From GCA-2862585 sp049890295 (GTDB lineage Bacteria; Bacteroidota; Bacteroidia; Flavobacteriales; UBA7312), in assembly GCA_049890295.1 (NCBI GenBank), contig JBMHBP010000025.1, forward strand, positions 1 through 64,000: a stretch of 64,000 bases of DNA, read 5' to 3'. The first letter of the stretch is position 1. The number at the start of each line of letters is the position of its first letter. Both the position numbers and the translations under genes were made by a program. Positions 17,632 through 26,524 of the stretch are shown piece by piece. The notes beneath the pieces were generated by a model. It saw only the letters and a program-made list of their open reading frames with translations, did not search any database and was not told the DNA's origin.

Positions 17632-18825
17632 TTATTTTAGTTTTGATAAAGATAATTTTATTCTTTTTGAGGCTTCTATTAAATTTTCTTCAGACGCAGC
17701 ATAAGAAATTCTAACACAATTTGGTGAACCAAATGCTTGACCAGCAACTAAGGCTACATGGGCATCATTTAAGATAAACATACAAAGGTCTGAAGAGTTT
17801 TTAATCAAGGTATCATTATAAGATTTGCCAAAATAGTATGAGACATCTGGAAAAATATAAAATGCACCATCAGGAACATTGGTTTTAACACCATCAATTT
17901 CGTTTAATTGACTAAGCATTAAGTCACGTCTTTTATGAAAAGCATCTTTCATATATGCCACTTTTTCAGGCTCTGCAAGCATAGCTGTTTCGGTTGCCTT
18001 TTGTGCAATAGCACAAGTAGCTGAAGTCACCTGACCTTGAATTTTATTACAAGCTTGAGCAATCCACAATGGAGCTGCAATATATCCAACACGCCAACCA
18101 GTCATAGCAAAGCCTTTGGACACTCCGTTTACTGTAATAACTCTATCTTTCATTGACGATAAACTGGCCATGCTAAAATGATCTACTCCAAAATTGATGT
18201 GTTCATAAATTTCGTCACTAATGACAAAAATATTTGGGTATTTTTCAAGTACTTTTGCTATCTCTTCTAACTCAGATTTAGTATAGACTGTTCCGCTTGG
18301 GTTACATGGCGAACTAAAAATCATTAACTTAGTTTGAGGAGTTATGGCCGCTTCTAACTGTTCGGGACTTACTTTAAAATCGTGGTCTATCGATGTGCTT
18401 ACAACAACTGGTTTTGCTTCTCCCAGCTTTACTAACTCATAATAACTAACCCAATATGGTGCTGGAAGTAGTACTTCATCACCGGCGTTTAAAAGACTCA
18501 AGCATACATTTGCAATGGATTGCTTTGCACCAGTAGACACAACGATTTGATTTGTATCGTAATCTAAACTATTGTCGCGTTTTAACTTATGACATATTGA
18601 TGCTCTCAACTCTTCCAGTCCTGGAACAGGGGTATAATGAGAGTAATTGTTATCAATTGCATCTTTGGCTGATTCTTTTATGAAATCAGGCGTATCAAAA
18701 TCGGGTTCTCCAAGACTTAAAGCAATAACATTATGACCTTGTGCTTTTAGTTCACGGCTCATTCTAGCCATAGCTAGTGTTGCGGATTCTGAGAGTTGTA
18801 ATAACCTATTGGAAACTTTATTCAT
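17632..18825 (-). CDS. aspC: Class I pyridoxal-phosphate aminotransferase (aspartate aminotransferase type)
   Basis: A 397-residue fold-type I aminotransferase. The PLP lysine is in NGVSKGFAMTGWRVGYIAAP, with SLGEPDFDTPDFI near the N-terminus, the phosphate/PLP contacts STGAKQSI and SSPCNPSGTVYT, and a C-terminal NCVRISYA. This matches subgroup I-gamma aspartate/aromatic aminotransferases, which transfer the amino group between aspartate and 2-oxoglutarate. Exact substrate range is not certain. It is the first gene of a pair with the heptose kinase (1-nt gap), an unusual functional pairing. Confidence 0.92.
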   Translation of the reverse strand: MNKVSNRLLQLSESATLAMARMSRELKAQGHNVIALSLGEPDFDTPDFIKESAKDAIDNNYSHYTPVPGLEELRASICHKLKRDNSLDYDTNQIVVSTGAKQSIANVCLSLLNAGDEVLLPAPYWVSYYELVKLGEAKPVVVSTSIDHDFKVSPEQLEAAITPQTKLMIFSSPCNPSGTVYTKSELEEIAKVLEKYPNIFVISDEIYEHINFGVDHFSMASLSSMKDRVITVNGVSKGFAMTGWRVGYIAAPLWIAQACNKIQGQVTSATCAIAQKATETAMLAEPEKVAYMKDAFHKRRDLMLSQLNEIDGVKTNVPDGAFYIFPDVSYYFGKSYNDTLIKNSSDLCMFILNDAHVALVAGQAFGSPNCVRISYAASEENLIEASKRIKLSLSKLK

Positions 18826-18848
18826 TTTGTTTTGTAAAATTTAAAACA

Positions 18849-18856
18849 CAAAAGTA
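18849..18856 (-). promoter_or_regulatory. Predicted aspC -7 element (TACTTTTG)
   Basis: Minus-strand TACTTTTG, 23 nt before the ATG at 18825, in the divergent region shared with the T9SS gene at 18944. Confidence 0.5.
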
Positions 18857-18911
18857 ATAAACTTGCCATACTTAATCTGTAATCTAAAGATTAAAAATAA
18901 ACTATAATCAT

Positions 18912-18919
18912 TATATTTG
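18912..18919 (+). promoter_or_regulatory. Predicted -7 element TATATTTG
   Basis: Exact TAnnTTTG match 24 nt before the ATG at 18944, divergent from the aspC promoter about 60 bp away. Confidence 0.5.
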
Positions 18920-18943
18920 TAATAACTTAAAACATTAACAAGC

Positions 18944-20377
18944 ATGCGACTGTTTTTAGCATTTATATTTCTATTAAATTATCATTTTTCTAATAGTCAG
19001 GAATGCCCACAATCAACTGGGCTTTACACTGATGACTATACATTTAATTCAGAGTTTGCCTCTGTAGTTGGTCATTGGGATTCCATGGTAGGTACTGGAG
19101 TCCAAGATTTTTTGGTGAAATATAAACATGTTGATTCTACAGCATGGAATAACTTATCAAACCTTGATAGTACGTCGACCTCAAAAATTATTGGATTACT
19201 TGACTTTAACACCACCTATGTATGGAGTGTTGTTGCGTTTTGTTCGGAAAATTTTCAAGACGAAGCACTCTGGTCAGAAGTAGACACATTTACCACTTTA
19301 GCATACGTTCCTTGTCCAAGCCCATCTAACTTATCTGTTGATAATGTGGTGGAATTAGAAACTATTGGATTTGCAGACGGTAATTGGGATTCAATGTTGG
19401 GAACTGGAGTAGATCATTTTATTTTAAATTATAAAAAATTAAGTGATCAGGACTGGTCGAGCCTTGCAAATATGGATAGTACCTATGAATCAAGAACCAT
19501 GGGTAATCTTAATCATAACACATTTTATGAATGGCGGGTAATGGCATATTGTTCTGAAAATCAAAGTTATTATTCAGATTGGTCAGTGAGAGATACATTT
19601 TATGTAGGAGAATTTGTAGCTGAAGTATTTTCACCTGAAATTGATATCACTTTAAGCGATTTGGAATGTGATAAGATAGTAGACCTTATATTTACAGTTT
19701 CACAAGATATTAATGAACCTGATATTCAGTCCACCTTATTGAACTCAAGTGCTGGAAGTTTTGAATTTGAAGGCTTAGTATTGAACCAAAACATAGGAAC
19801 TGCTAATGGTGTTTCAGGCATTAATCAATTTATAGATAATGATTATAATTTAATAGTTTACGAATTGATAAATGAAAATAAAATCAAAGTTGGCTTGTCA
19901 AATATTGAGACTGAAAGCTTTGATTTATTTTTTAATCTTGAAAATAGCGATAATGGGGGAGTATTGATTTATGTTGTATCTCCGAGTGATAATAATTCGT
20001 ACACTTCAGGTAATAGTTTAGAGTTAAGTTTGAATGATATCTTCAGACTACCCAATGATACTTCAGTAGATTTTTACGTTGATATTTCTTCAGAATTATT
20101 ATTTGATACATCGGCTGTGTTTGATTACTCTCTTGACTGTGAAATGTCTTCAATAGCTGAGGTCGTACAAAATGATTTTATATATCCTAATCCTGCTGAT
20201 AACTTTATTGTGGTAAATAAACGAGGTCAACTAGCACTTAGTATTTATGACTTGTCAGGAAGAGAAGTGCTTAATATAAATACTAAAGCTAATCGAATAG
20301 ACATTTCAAGCTTGAATAGTGGGCTTTACCTTGTTCATGATGAGACCGGTTTTATTCAAAAATTAGTCGTTCATTAG
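18944..20377 (+). CDS. T9SS-secreted protein with two fibronectin-III-like repeats
   Basis: A 477-residue exported protein. Residues 1-19 are a signal peptide ending FSNSQ. Two homologous modules of about 95 residues follow (roughly 20-118 and 125-215), sharing NWDSM(V/L)GTGV-like, Y(K)xL-like and TxYxWxVxAYCSEN patterns, resembling fibronectin type III domains. A cohesin-like or adhesion-like middle region (about 220-390) has no motif I recognise. The last 75 residues are a type A T9SS sorting domain (FIYPNPADNFIVV, then DLSGREVL, GLYLV). It is therefore predicted to cross the outer membrane through the T9SS and be anchored or released. The 3' end overlaps a convergent MFS gene by 15 nt. Confidence 0.85.
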   Translation: MRLFLAFIFLLNYHFSNSQECPQSTGLYTDDYTFNSEFASVVGHWDSMVGTGVQDFLVKYKHVDSTAWNNLSNLDSTSTSKIIGLLDFNTTYVWSVVAFCSENFQDEALWSEVDTFTTLAYVPCPSPSNLSVDNVVELETIGFADGNWDSMLGTGVDHFILNYKKLSDQDWSSLANMDSTYESRTMGNLNHNTFYEWRVMAYCSENQSYYSDWSVRDTFYVGEFVAEVFSPEIDITLSDLECDKIVDLIFTVSQDINEPDIQSTLLNSSAGSFEFEGLVLNQNIGTANGVSGINQFIDNDYNLIVYELINENKIKVGLSNIETESFDLFFNLENSDNGGVLIYVVSPSDNNSYTSGNSLELSLNDIFRLPNDTSVDFYVDISSELLFDTSAVFDYSLDCEMSSIAEVVQNDFIYPNPADNFIVVNKRGQLALSIYDLSGREVLNINTKANRIDISSLNSGLYLVHDETGFIQKLVVH

Positions 20378-21535
20378 TTTAGATAGTTTTAAACTAAACA
20401 GTAAGCTAAAAAATAGTATCACAAGTCCTAACACCACAAAACTGTGTTGTAGTGTATAAATATCTGCTATCCATCCTAAAAATGGGGCGAATATTGCAAA
20501 AGCTAAACGAATACAAAAACTTCTTATTGATAATACTGTTGCCCGAATAGTTGAATCGGTTTTTTCATTGATATAGTTTCTCAGTAGTGGAGTTGCAAAA
20601 CCTCTAATTAGATAAATAAATAACAATAAGGATAGTCCAATAAAACCGCCATAGCTATTAATTAATACTATAGGTAAACTGACAAGAACAGATATTGATA
20701 ATAGAATAGTTTTTTTATTAAGGATATTTTCAATTCGATAGGCATTTATTGACGAAATACCCGTGCTTAGGTTTAAAATTGCCCAGGCAATACCAAAATA
20801 TTTTAAAGGTAAATCTATGCTTTTGAAGTAAGGCTGTGCAAACCAGGCAATTGTTAAAGTTGCTAAGCCAATACTAGATGATAATAGAATAATCCATCGT
20901 AAATATTTATTTTCAATGAGAGTAAACTTCACCACTTCCCATATGGCTTTCAAAGAGGTTTGTAATCTATTCTTTTGATGAACAGTTGGCTCTACTAAAG
21001 TTAATGTAATTGGAATGATTAATGCAGCTATAATTAGCTGAAAGTACCAAGGTAATCTTAGCGAAATATCGGCTAAAAAACCTCCACAAATTCCTGCAAT
21101 AGCCTCTGAAAAATTACCAATTCCATAAGTGGTACCCTCAACTTTGGTGTATTCCTTTTCTCGCTTTGATTCTACCAATGAGTCATACAATAATGCACTA
21201 TCTGCACCGGAAATAAAACTTGCACCCAGCCCTAAAAAAATCTCTCCCAATAAAAATGGCCAAAAATTAAATGATAAACTAATAATTAAAAAACCAATAA
21301 AACTAGTTACTGCTCCAAGAATTAGTGTTTTTTTTCTACCAAAAACATCAGCTATATAACCTGATGGAATTTCCATTAAAGCAACCATAAAAGAGTAACT
21401 ACCTTGTAAAATCATAACCTCTCTCAGGCTTAGCCCATTTTCTTGAAAAAACAAGACCACAATAGGCATAATTAGCATAAACCACCTTAGGCCTTTGATA
21501 ACGTATAATTTCCAAATATTTGATTCTATACCCAT
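20363..21535 (-). CDS. Major facilitator superfamily transporter
   Basis: A 390-residue inner-membrane transporter with 12 predicted membrane segments. The first-loop signature is present as GYIADVFGRKKTLILGAVTS after MEIPS, and the pattern repeats in the second half. The closest recognisable group is drug/metabolite efflux MFS proteins of 380-400 residues; the substrate is unknown. Its ATG is 1 nt after the xerD stop codon, so the two are likely co-transcribed. Confidence 0.88.
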   Translation of the reverse strand: MGIESNIWKLYVIKGLRWFMLIMPIVVLFFQENGLSLREVMILQGSYSFMVALMEIPSGYIADVFGRKKTLILGAVTSFIGFLIISLSFNFWPFLLGEIFLGLGASFISGADSALLYDSLVESKREKEYTKVEGTTYGIGNFSEAIAGICGGFLADISLRLPWYFQLIIAALIIPITLTLVEPTVHQKNRLQTSLKAIWEVVKFTLIENKYLRWIILLSSSIGLATLTIAWFAQPYFKSIDLPLKYFGIAWAILNLSTGISSINAYRIENILNKKTILLSISVLVSLPIVLINSYGGFIGLSLLLFIYLIRGFATPLLRNYINEKTDSTIRATVLSIRSFCIRLAFAIFAPFLGWIADIYTLQHSFVVLGLVILFFSLLFSLKLSKLMND

Positions 21536-21536
21536 T

Positions 21537-22436
21537 TTATGATCTGGGATGATGAGATAAAATAGACTCTCTTAAGAATTCTCTATCTATGTGAGTATAA
21601 ATCTGTGTTGTTGTGATAGACTCATGTCCCAACATCTCTTGAACGGCTCTCAAATCAGCTCCTCTTTTGATTAACTCTGTTGCAAAACTGTGTCTAAATG
21701 TATGCGGGCTAATAGATTTTTTGATTCCTGATTTTTCTGCAATATCCTTGATAATATTAAATACCATTACTCGACTTATATTTTTTCCTCTTCTGTTTAA
21801 AAAAATATAATCTTCATTTCCCTTTACTATCTTGATATGACATCGAATTTCATTGATATAAATCTTTAAAATATTTTCCGTCATCTTTCCTATGGGAACA
21901 AGCCGTTCTTTATTGCCTTTACCAGTTACCTTTATAAATCCATCTTTTCTAAACCAATTTGATAATTTTAAATTAGTTAATTCACTGACCCTTAAACCAC
22001 ATCCGTATAGCATTTCAATGATGGTTTTATTCCTTTGACCTTGTGGGTGGCTGAGGTCAATAGATTTTATGAGAATATCAATTTCTTCATTCGATAATGT
22101 TTCAGGTAGTTTTAATCCGATTTTTGGAGTTTCTATTAAACCAGTAGGGTCGGTTTTAATAATGTCTTCTAAAATTAAGTATTTGAAAAAGCTTTTAATT
22201 CCTGAAAGTACTCTTGCTTGTGAACTTGCTTTTTTACCTTCTTTAGCTAGTGATTGAACAAATAGTGATATATCCTTTGATGTAATATTTATAATAGCTT
22301 TAGTTGAGCCTATTGAATTTAGATAATCATTTAAGTGTTTAACATCTCTTATGTAAGCTTCAATAGAATTATTAGATAATGATTTTTCAAGTAGCAGATA
22401 ACTGCGAAATCCATTTATGTAATTTTTCCAATTCAT
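21537..22436 (-). CDS. xerD: Site-specific tyrosine recombinase XerD
   Basis: A 299-residue tyrosine recombinase resolving chromosome dimers at dif together with FtsK. The N-terminal SAM-like DNA-binding domain (RSYLLLEKSLSNNSIEAYIR) is followed by the catalytic core with the Arg of YGCGLRVSELTNL, the Lys of TGKGNKERLVPI, HTFRHSFATELIKRGAD, the GHES His and the nucleophile Tyr in TTQIYTHID. It is full length with all catalytic residues. It is not beside any mobile element, so a housekeeping Xer function is the best reading. It is divergent from aroQ with a 16-nt gap. Confidence 0.94.
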   Translation of the reverse strand: MNWKNYINGFRSYLLLEKSLSNNSIEAYIRDVKHLNDYLNSIGSTKAIINITSKDISLFVQSLAKEGKKASSQARVLSGIKSFFKYLILEDIIKTDPTGLIETPKIGLKLPETLSNEEIDILIKSIDLSHPQGQRNKTIIEMLYGCGLRVSELTNLKLSNWFRKDGFIKVTGKGNKERLVPIGKMTENILKIYINEIRCHIKIVKGNEDYIFLNRRGKNISRVMVFNIIKDIAEKSGIKKSISPHTFRHSFATELIKRGADLRAVQEMLGHESITTTQIYTHIDREFLRESILSHHPRS

Positions 22437-22440
22437 TGAT

Positions 22441-22448
22441 TATTTTTG
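22441..22448 (+). promoter_or_regulatory. aroQ: Predicted aroQ -7 element TATTTTTG
   Basis: Exact TAnnTTTG match ending 4 nt before the aroQ ATG at 22453; a leaderless mRNA is predicted. Confidence 0.45.
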
Positions 22449-22452
22449 CAAT

Positions 22453-22881
22453 ATGAAAATAGCAATAATTAATGGTCCAAATTTAAACTTATTAGGGGTT
22501 CGACAAACTGAAATTTACGGCGATGTGTCTTTTGACACTTATTTTAAATCACTACAATCACAATTTTCATCAATAGATTTAGAATATTATCAAAGTAATT
22601 TAGAGGGTGATATTATCAACCGCTTACACGAATTTGGATTTGACTACGATGGGATTATATTAAATGCTGGCGGATATTCTCATACATCAGTAGCTATAAC
22701 TGATGCTATTGCTTCAATTTCATCACCCGTAATAGAAGTTCATATTTCAAATATTTATGCCAGAGAAGATTTCAGAAAATCGTCTTTAATTGCCCCGCAT
22801 TGTAAAGCTAGTGTATGTGGTTTTGGTTTATCAAGTTATCAGTTAGCCATTTATGGGCTTATAGATTTACTAACTAAATAA
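22453..22881 (+). CDS. aroQ: 3-dehydroquinate dehydratase, type II
   Basis: A 142-residue dodecameric dehydroquinase of the shikimate pathway, removing water from 3-dehydroquinate. Key motifs are INGPNLNLLG with the catalytic Tyr in EIYG, the Asn/His motif LNAGGYSHTSVAI, EVHISNIYAREDFR and the C-terminal SVCGFG. Full length for the type II family. The 3' end overlaps the convergent ddl gene by 12 nt. Confidence 0.96.
   Translation: MKIAIINGPNLNLLGVRQTEIYGDVSFDTYFKSLQSQFSSIDLEYYQSNLEGDIINRLHEFGFDYDGIILNAGGYSHTSVAITDAIASISSPVIEVHISNIYAREDFRKSSLIAPHCKASVCGFGLSSYQLAIYGLIDLLTK
22478..22485 (-). promoter_or_regulatory. Possible xerD -7 element inside aroQ (TAAATTTG)
   Basis: Minus-strand TAAATTTG, 41 nt before the xerD ATG and inside aroQ codons 9-11, so the divergent promoters would interleave. 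A chance match in AT-rich coding DNA is possible. Confidence 0.3.
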
Positions 22882-23838
22882 TTGATTAAGTGATTGTAGA
22901 AATAAGTCTTTTAAATCAATACCTGCATAATTGGCTTGTTGAGGTATTATACTTTCCTTTGAAAAACCTGGAATAGTATTTACTTCAATAATATGTGGTA
23001 TTCCCTCAACAATTTTATAATCTACACGAGCAATACCATTTAATTCAAGTAGAGTATATATAGTTTTAGTTGTAGAGGATACTAGATTAGCGATATCCTC
23101 AGTTAGTCGAGCTGGAGTTATTTCATTTGATTTACCTTCATATTTAGCTTCGAAATCAAAGAATTCATTTTGACTCACAATTTCGGTAATTGGAAAGGTT
23201 TGAATTTCTGAGTCAAAATTATGGACTCCACAAGTCACTTCCGTTCCGGGGAGATATGATTCTACCAAAACAACATCATCAAATTTAAATGCGTTTTCCA
23301 CCGCGGGTATGATTTGATCTTTGGTTTTTACTTTACTTATCCCAAAACTACTACCGTTAGCATTTGGCTTTATAAAACACGGTAACTGCAGATTCTCGAT
23401 GATATCATCGATATTAATATCTTCAATTGAACGAATTTTAATTGATTGAGCACAAGGAATATGGTTTTTTCTTAAAAAATCATTACAGGCCCCTTTATCA
23501 AAACTAATTTTTGAAGCTCTGGCACTTGAAGAAGTGTATGGAATATTTAGCTTGTCTAGGTATTCTTGAAGTTGGCCGTTTTCACCAGGAATACCGTGTA
23601 TGGCTATAAATACCCCATCAAAAGATATCTTTTCATTTTTTACAATGGCTGTGAAATCACTTTTATCAATGAGGTACGATTGACTATTTATTTTTAAACA
23701 CCATTGATCTTCTTCTATTAACACAGTATAACACTCAAAATCAGTATTTTCTAAACAATCTGTTACTACTTCACCACTTTTAAGCGAAATAATTTTTTCA
23801 GCAGAATAACCACCAACAGCTATTGCAATTCTTTTCAT
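22870..23838 (-). CDS. ddl: D-alanine--D-alanine ligase
   Basis: A 322-residue ATP-grasp enzyme making D-Ala-D-Ala for peptidoglycan. It has IAVGGYSAEKIISLKSG at the N-terminus, GIPGENGQLQEYLD, FIKPNANGSSFGISK, and EVNTIPGFSKESIIPQQA near the C-terminus. A frame beginning 13 codons earlier exists, but I place the start at 23838 because family members begin with M-K-x-I-A at this point and because a predicted TTG-22-TATTTTTG promoter ends 6 nt upstream of this ATG, inside the longer frame. The 3' end overlaps aroQ by 12 nt. Confidence 0.94.
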   Translation of the reverse strand: MKRIAIAVGGYSAEKIISLKSGEVVTDCLENTDFECYTVLIEEDQWCLKINSQSYLIDKSDFTAIVKNEKISFDGVFIAIHGIPGENGQLQEYLDKLNIPYTSSSARASKISFDKGACNDFLRKNHIPCAQSIKIRSIEDINIDDIIENLQLPCFIKPNANGSSFGISKVKTKDQIIPAVENAFKFDDVVLVESYLPGTEVTCGVHNFDSEIQTFPITEIVSQNEFFDFEAKYEGKSNEITPARLTEDIANLVSSTTKTIYTLLELNGIARVDYKIVEGIPHIIEVNTIPGFSKESIIPQQANYAGIDLKDLFLQSLNQLFS

Positions 23839-23844
23839 AAGATT

Positions 23845-23877
23845 CAAAAATAAACTAAAACTAATAATGAACTGCAA
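23845..23877 (-). promoter_or_regulatory. ddl: Predicted ddl promoter TTG-22-TATTTTTG
   Basis: Minus strand: TTG at 23877-23875 and TATTTTTG at 23852-23845 with 22-nt spacing. The -7 box ends 6 nt before the chosen ATG, giving a near-leaderless transcript. Confidence 0.45.
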
Positions 23878-23891
23878 CCTTTGATAATTAT

Positions 23892-23899
23892 TATATTTG
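23892..23899 (+). promoter_or_regulatory. Predicted -7 element TATATTTG of the PASTA gene
   Basis: Exact TAnnTTTG match 20 nt before the ATG at 23920, within the divergent ddl/PASTA region. Confidence 0.45.
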
Positions 23900-23919
23900 T
23901 TATTCGTTAGTCAAAGTAT

Positions 23920-24714
23920 ATGCAAAACAATAAACACACTTGGGTAAAGTTTATTTTAACGAAAACGTTTTACAAAAACTTACTTTATTCGTCCTCAGTT
24001 GTTATTATTCTTACTATTTTAATTTTGGTACTGTTGAGGTTTTATACTCGACATAATGAGTACATTAAATTACCTGATTTAACAGCTCTTACGATTTATG
24101 AAGCTGATAGCGTTTTACAATCATTGTCTCTAAATTATGTCGTTATCGATTCTGTATTCAATGCAAAACTTGAACCACTTAGTGTTATAGATCAAAACCC
24201 CTCAGCCGGATCTGACGTCAAAGAAAATAGACGAGTATATTTAACCATAATATCAAAGAAGAAAAAAACCGTTCAATTACCAAACTTAACTGATCTAACG
24301 CTTAGAAGAGCAAAATCAAAATTAAAATCTATTGGCTTAGAGCTAGGTGAGTTAAAGTATATTCCTGATATGGCAGAAAATGTCGTTCTAGAGCAATATG
24401 TTAATGGAGATGAAGTATTGTCAGGTGATTATTTGACAGTTGGTACTAAAGTTGATTTGATTATTGGTAATGGTTTAAGTGATGTAATGGTAAACCTTCC
24501 CAATCTAAATGGACTAAGTAAAGAGGATGCTGAAATACTACTTCAAATGAATTCAATTAAATTAGGCTTAGTACTGTATGACGAAAGTGTAAAGGATAGT
24601 AGTAAAGCAATAATTTATAGACAGCGACCATCAACGACTGAATACACCTTGATTAATTTAGGTAGAAATGTTGATATATATTTAAAATCACCAGCAGAAA
24701 AAAATGAAAATTAA
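23920..24714 (+). CDS. Membrane-anchored protein with three PASTA domains
   Basis: A 264-residue protein with one N-terminal membrane segment (about residues 24-42, VVIILTILILVLLRF) and three consecutive periplasmic PASTA domains of about 65-70 residues, each opening with a leucine-proline-(D/N) strand (YIKLPDLTALTIYEAD, VQLPNLTDLTLRRAK, VNLPNLNGLSKEDAE) and containing the typical NP or RP turn (IDQNPSAGSDV, YRQRPS). PASTA domains bind peptidoglycan or related beta-lactam-like ligands in kinases and transpeptidases; here no kinase or transpeptidase is attached. Its position next to ddl suggests a cell-wall role, which is inference. The 3' end overlaps the next gene by 11 nt. Confidence 0.88.
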   Translation: MQNNKHTWVKFILTKTFYKNLLYSSSVVIILTILILVLLRFYTRHNEYIKLPDLTALTIYEADSVLQSLSLNYVVIDSVFNAKLEPLSVIDQNPSAGSDVKENRRVYLTIISKKKKTVQLPNLTDLTLRRAKSKLKSIGLELGELKYIPDMAENVVLEQYVNGDEVLSGDYLTVGTKVDLIIGNGLSDVMVNLPNLNGLSKEDAEILLQMNSIKLGLVLYDESVKDSSKAIIYRQRPSTTEYTLINLGRNVDIYLKSPAEKNEN

Positions 24715-26524
24715 ATTAAACCTATTTTTCTTTCTACTATCATCACACTTGCTTGCACAAGTTGAATACGTTAGTCCATTAACCAATAATAGACATTTAA
24801 TGGATTGTGACATCAAAAAGCACAAATCACTTTCAGTTAATTCTACAGGCTTACCTTTTTTCGATGATTTTTCTACTTATAAAGGTTATCCAAGTTCATT
24901 ATTATGGCAAGAAAAAGATGTATTCATTAATACAACATATCCGGTTGACCCTGTGAACATTGGAGTTGCTACATTTGATGGTTTAGATTCATTAGGTAAT
25001 CCTAGAAACCTAGTTGAGACTTCTCATGGTGAGGCTGACTTTTTGACTTCAAAGCCAATGGATTTATCATCTTACTCAAATGCTTACTTCTCATTTTACA
25101 TTCAAGCTCAAGGCTTAGGCAACGAACCCGAGGGAAATGATATTTTTCATGTTCAATTTTTAGATTCATCGTTTAGCTGGCAAACGGTTTGGGATACAAC
25201 AGGTCATGCATTGTCAGATTTCAAAAAAATTAAAATTGATATTTCTGATGCTGTATTTCTACACGATGATTTTCAATTTCGTTTTTTTAATATGGCATCA
25301 CTTTCTGGAAACTTTGATCATTGGCATGTAGATAATGTCTTACTAACTGAAAGTGCTGACTTATATAATGATAATGAGGATATAGCTTTTGTGTATGAAA
25401 CATCTAAAATGTTAAATTTTTATTATTCTGTTCCCTGGAAACATTTTGATAATAATCGAATAGCTTATATGTCGAATACTATGGATACTTGGTTGAGAAA
25501 TAACTATCTAACTGCTCAAAGTGTTGATTACAGATACGATATATTTGATAATAATAATGATTTAGTTTTTCATTACCCATCCTCAGGACCTACTCGAAAT
25601 GATGAAATTCCAATTTTTAGTGGTACAAACTTTTCATATACAAACGATTCCCCTGCAGCCATAACTGTTGGAAGTAACGCTTTCCCGTCTCCTTCAGAAG
25701 AGTTAGAGCGAAATCAATACACAATTATTCAGTCTATTGCAACCGATGATGATGAGTTGTTTAAAGAAAACGATACATTATCATTCATTCAGTCTTTTGA
25801 TAATTTTTATGCACTTGATGATGGTTCGGCAGAAGCCTCTTATGGGATAAATGCTGAAGGAGGTAAAGTTGCTATGTTATTCAATATTGCTCAAACGGAC
25901 ACTCTAAAAGCGGTACAATTACATTTTACTCAAAACTTTGAAGATGCTAGTGCCACAGCATTTAGTATTACTTTGTGGAAAAGTGAATCAGGTATTCCAT
26001 CTGAAATGATATACCAAAGTCAAGTTTTTTACCCAGAATATACCAATTCAATTAATGGCTTTTATGAATATGTTCTAGAAAATCCAATAAGTGTTTCAGG
26101 ATCTGTTTTTGTAGGTTGGCAACAGTATTATGATAATATTATAAATATAGGTCTTGATAAAAACAATTATAATAATGATAGAATGTTTTATAACTTGGGT
26201 AGTCAGTGGAGTCAATCAAATTGTGCTGATTGTGATGGTACATGGATGATTCGACCAGTCTTTGGAAATTTGACCATTTCTGAGACACCTGATTATTCTG
26301 ATTTTAAATTTTCTTTATACCCAAATCCTGCTGATAATGTTATTGTAGTTGAAAATCAAGATCCATTTTTACTTTCAATCAGTACTATTAACGGTCAAGT
26401 ATTACTGCATCACGAATGTGGTACTAAACAAAACATTGATATCTCATCTTATGATAGGGGTCTATACATTGTTAAAATAAAATCACAAAATAAAGTAGGG
26501 GTGCAGAAATTAATAGTCCAATGA
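24704..26524 (+). CDS. T9SS-secreted protein, large beta-rich ectodomain
   Basis: A 606-residue exported protein: signal peptide residues 1-18 (FFFLLSSHLLAQ), a long beta-rich ectodomain with a galactose-binding/jelly-roll-like stretch around SAYFSFYIQAQGLG-type and FDHWHVDNVLLTES sequences (about residues 120-215), and a T9SS type A sorting domain in the last 75 residues (YPNPADNVIVVE, then TINGQVLLHHE, GLYIVKI). No catalytic motif is visible. It sits between the PASTA gene (11-nt overlap) and rluD (4-nt overlap ATGA), so it is part of a four-gene operon. I do not recognise a named family; a lectin-like or adhesive role is speculative. Confidence 0.8.
   Translation: MKIKLNLFFFLLSSHLLAQVEYVSPLTNNRHLMDCDIKKHKSLSVNSTGLPFFDDFSTYKGYPSSLLWQEKDVFINTTYPVDPVNIGVATFDGLDSLGNPRNLVETSHGEADFLTSKPMDLSSYSNAYFSFYIQAQGLGNEPEGNDIFHVQFLDSSFSWQTVWDTTGHALSDFKKIKIDISDAVFLHDDFQFRFFNMASLSGNFDHWHVDNVLLTESADLYNDNEDIAFVYETSKMLNFYYSVPWKHFDNNRIAYMSNTMDTWLRNNYLTAQSVDYRYDIFDNNNDLVFHYPSSGPTRNDEIPIFSGTNFSYTNDSPAAITVGSNAFPSPSEELERNQYTIIQSIATDDDELFKENDTLSFIQSFDNFYALDDGSAEASYGINAEGGKVAMLFNIAQTDTLKAVQLHFTQNFEDASATAFSITLWKSESGIPSEMIYQSQVFYPEYTNSINGFYEYVLENPISVSGSVFVGWQQYYDNIINIGLDKNNYNNDRMFYNLGSQWSQSNCADCDGTWMIRPVFGNLTISETPDYSDFKFSLYPNPADNVIVVENQDPFLLSISTINGQVLLHHECGTKQNIDISSYDRGLYIVKIKSQNKVGVQKLIVQ

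Noticed and set aside
21537..22436. XerD-like recombinase as a mobile-element integrase
   Set aside because: It is full-length XerD-like with core-gene neighbours (aroQ, ddl) and no cargo, att repeats or composition shift nearby.
23839..23877. Longer N-terminus for Ddl
   Set aside because: The extra hydrophobic 13 residues would be a false signal sequence on a cytoplasmic enzyme, and the predicted promoter falls within it.
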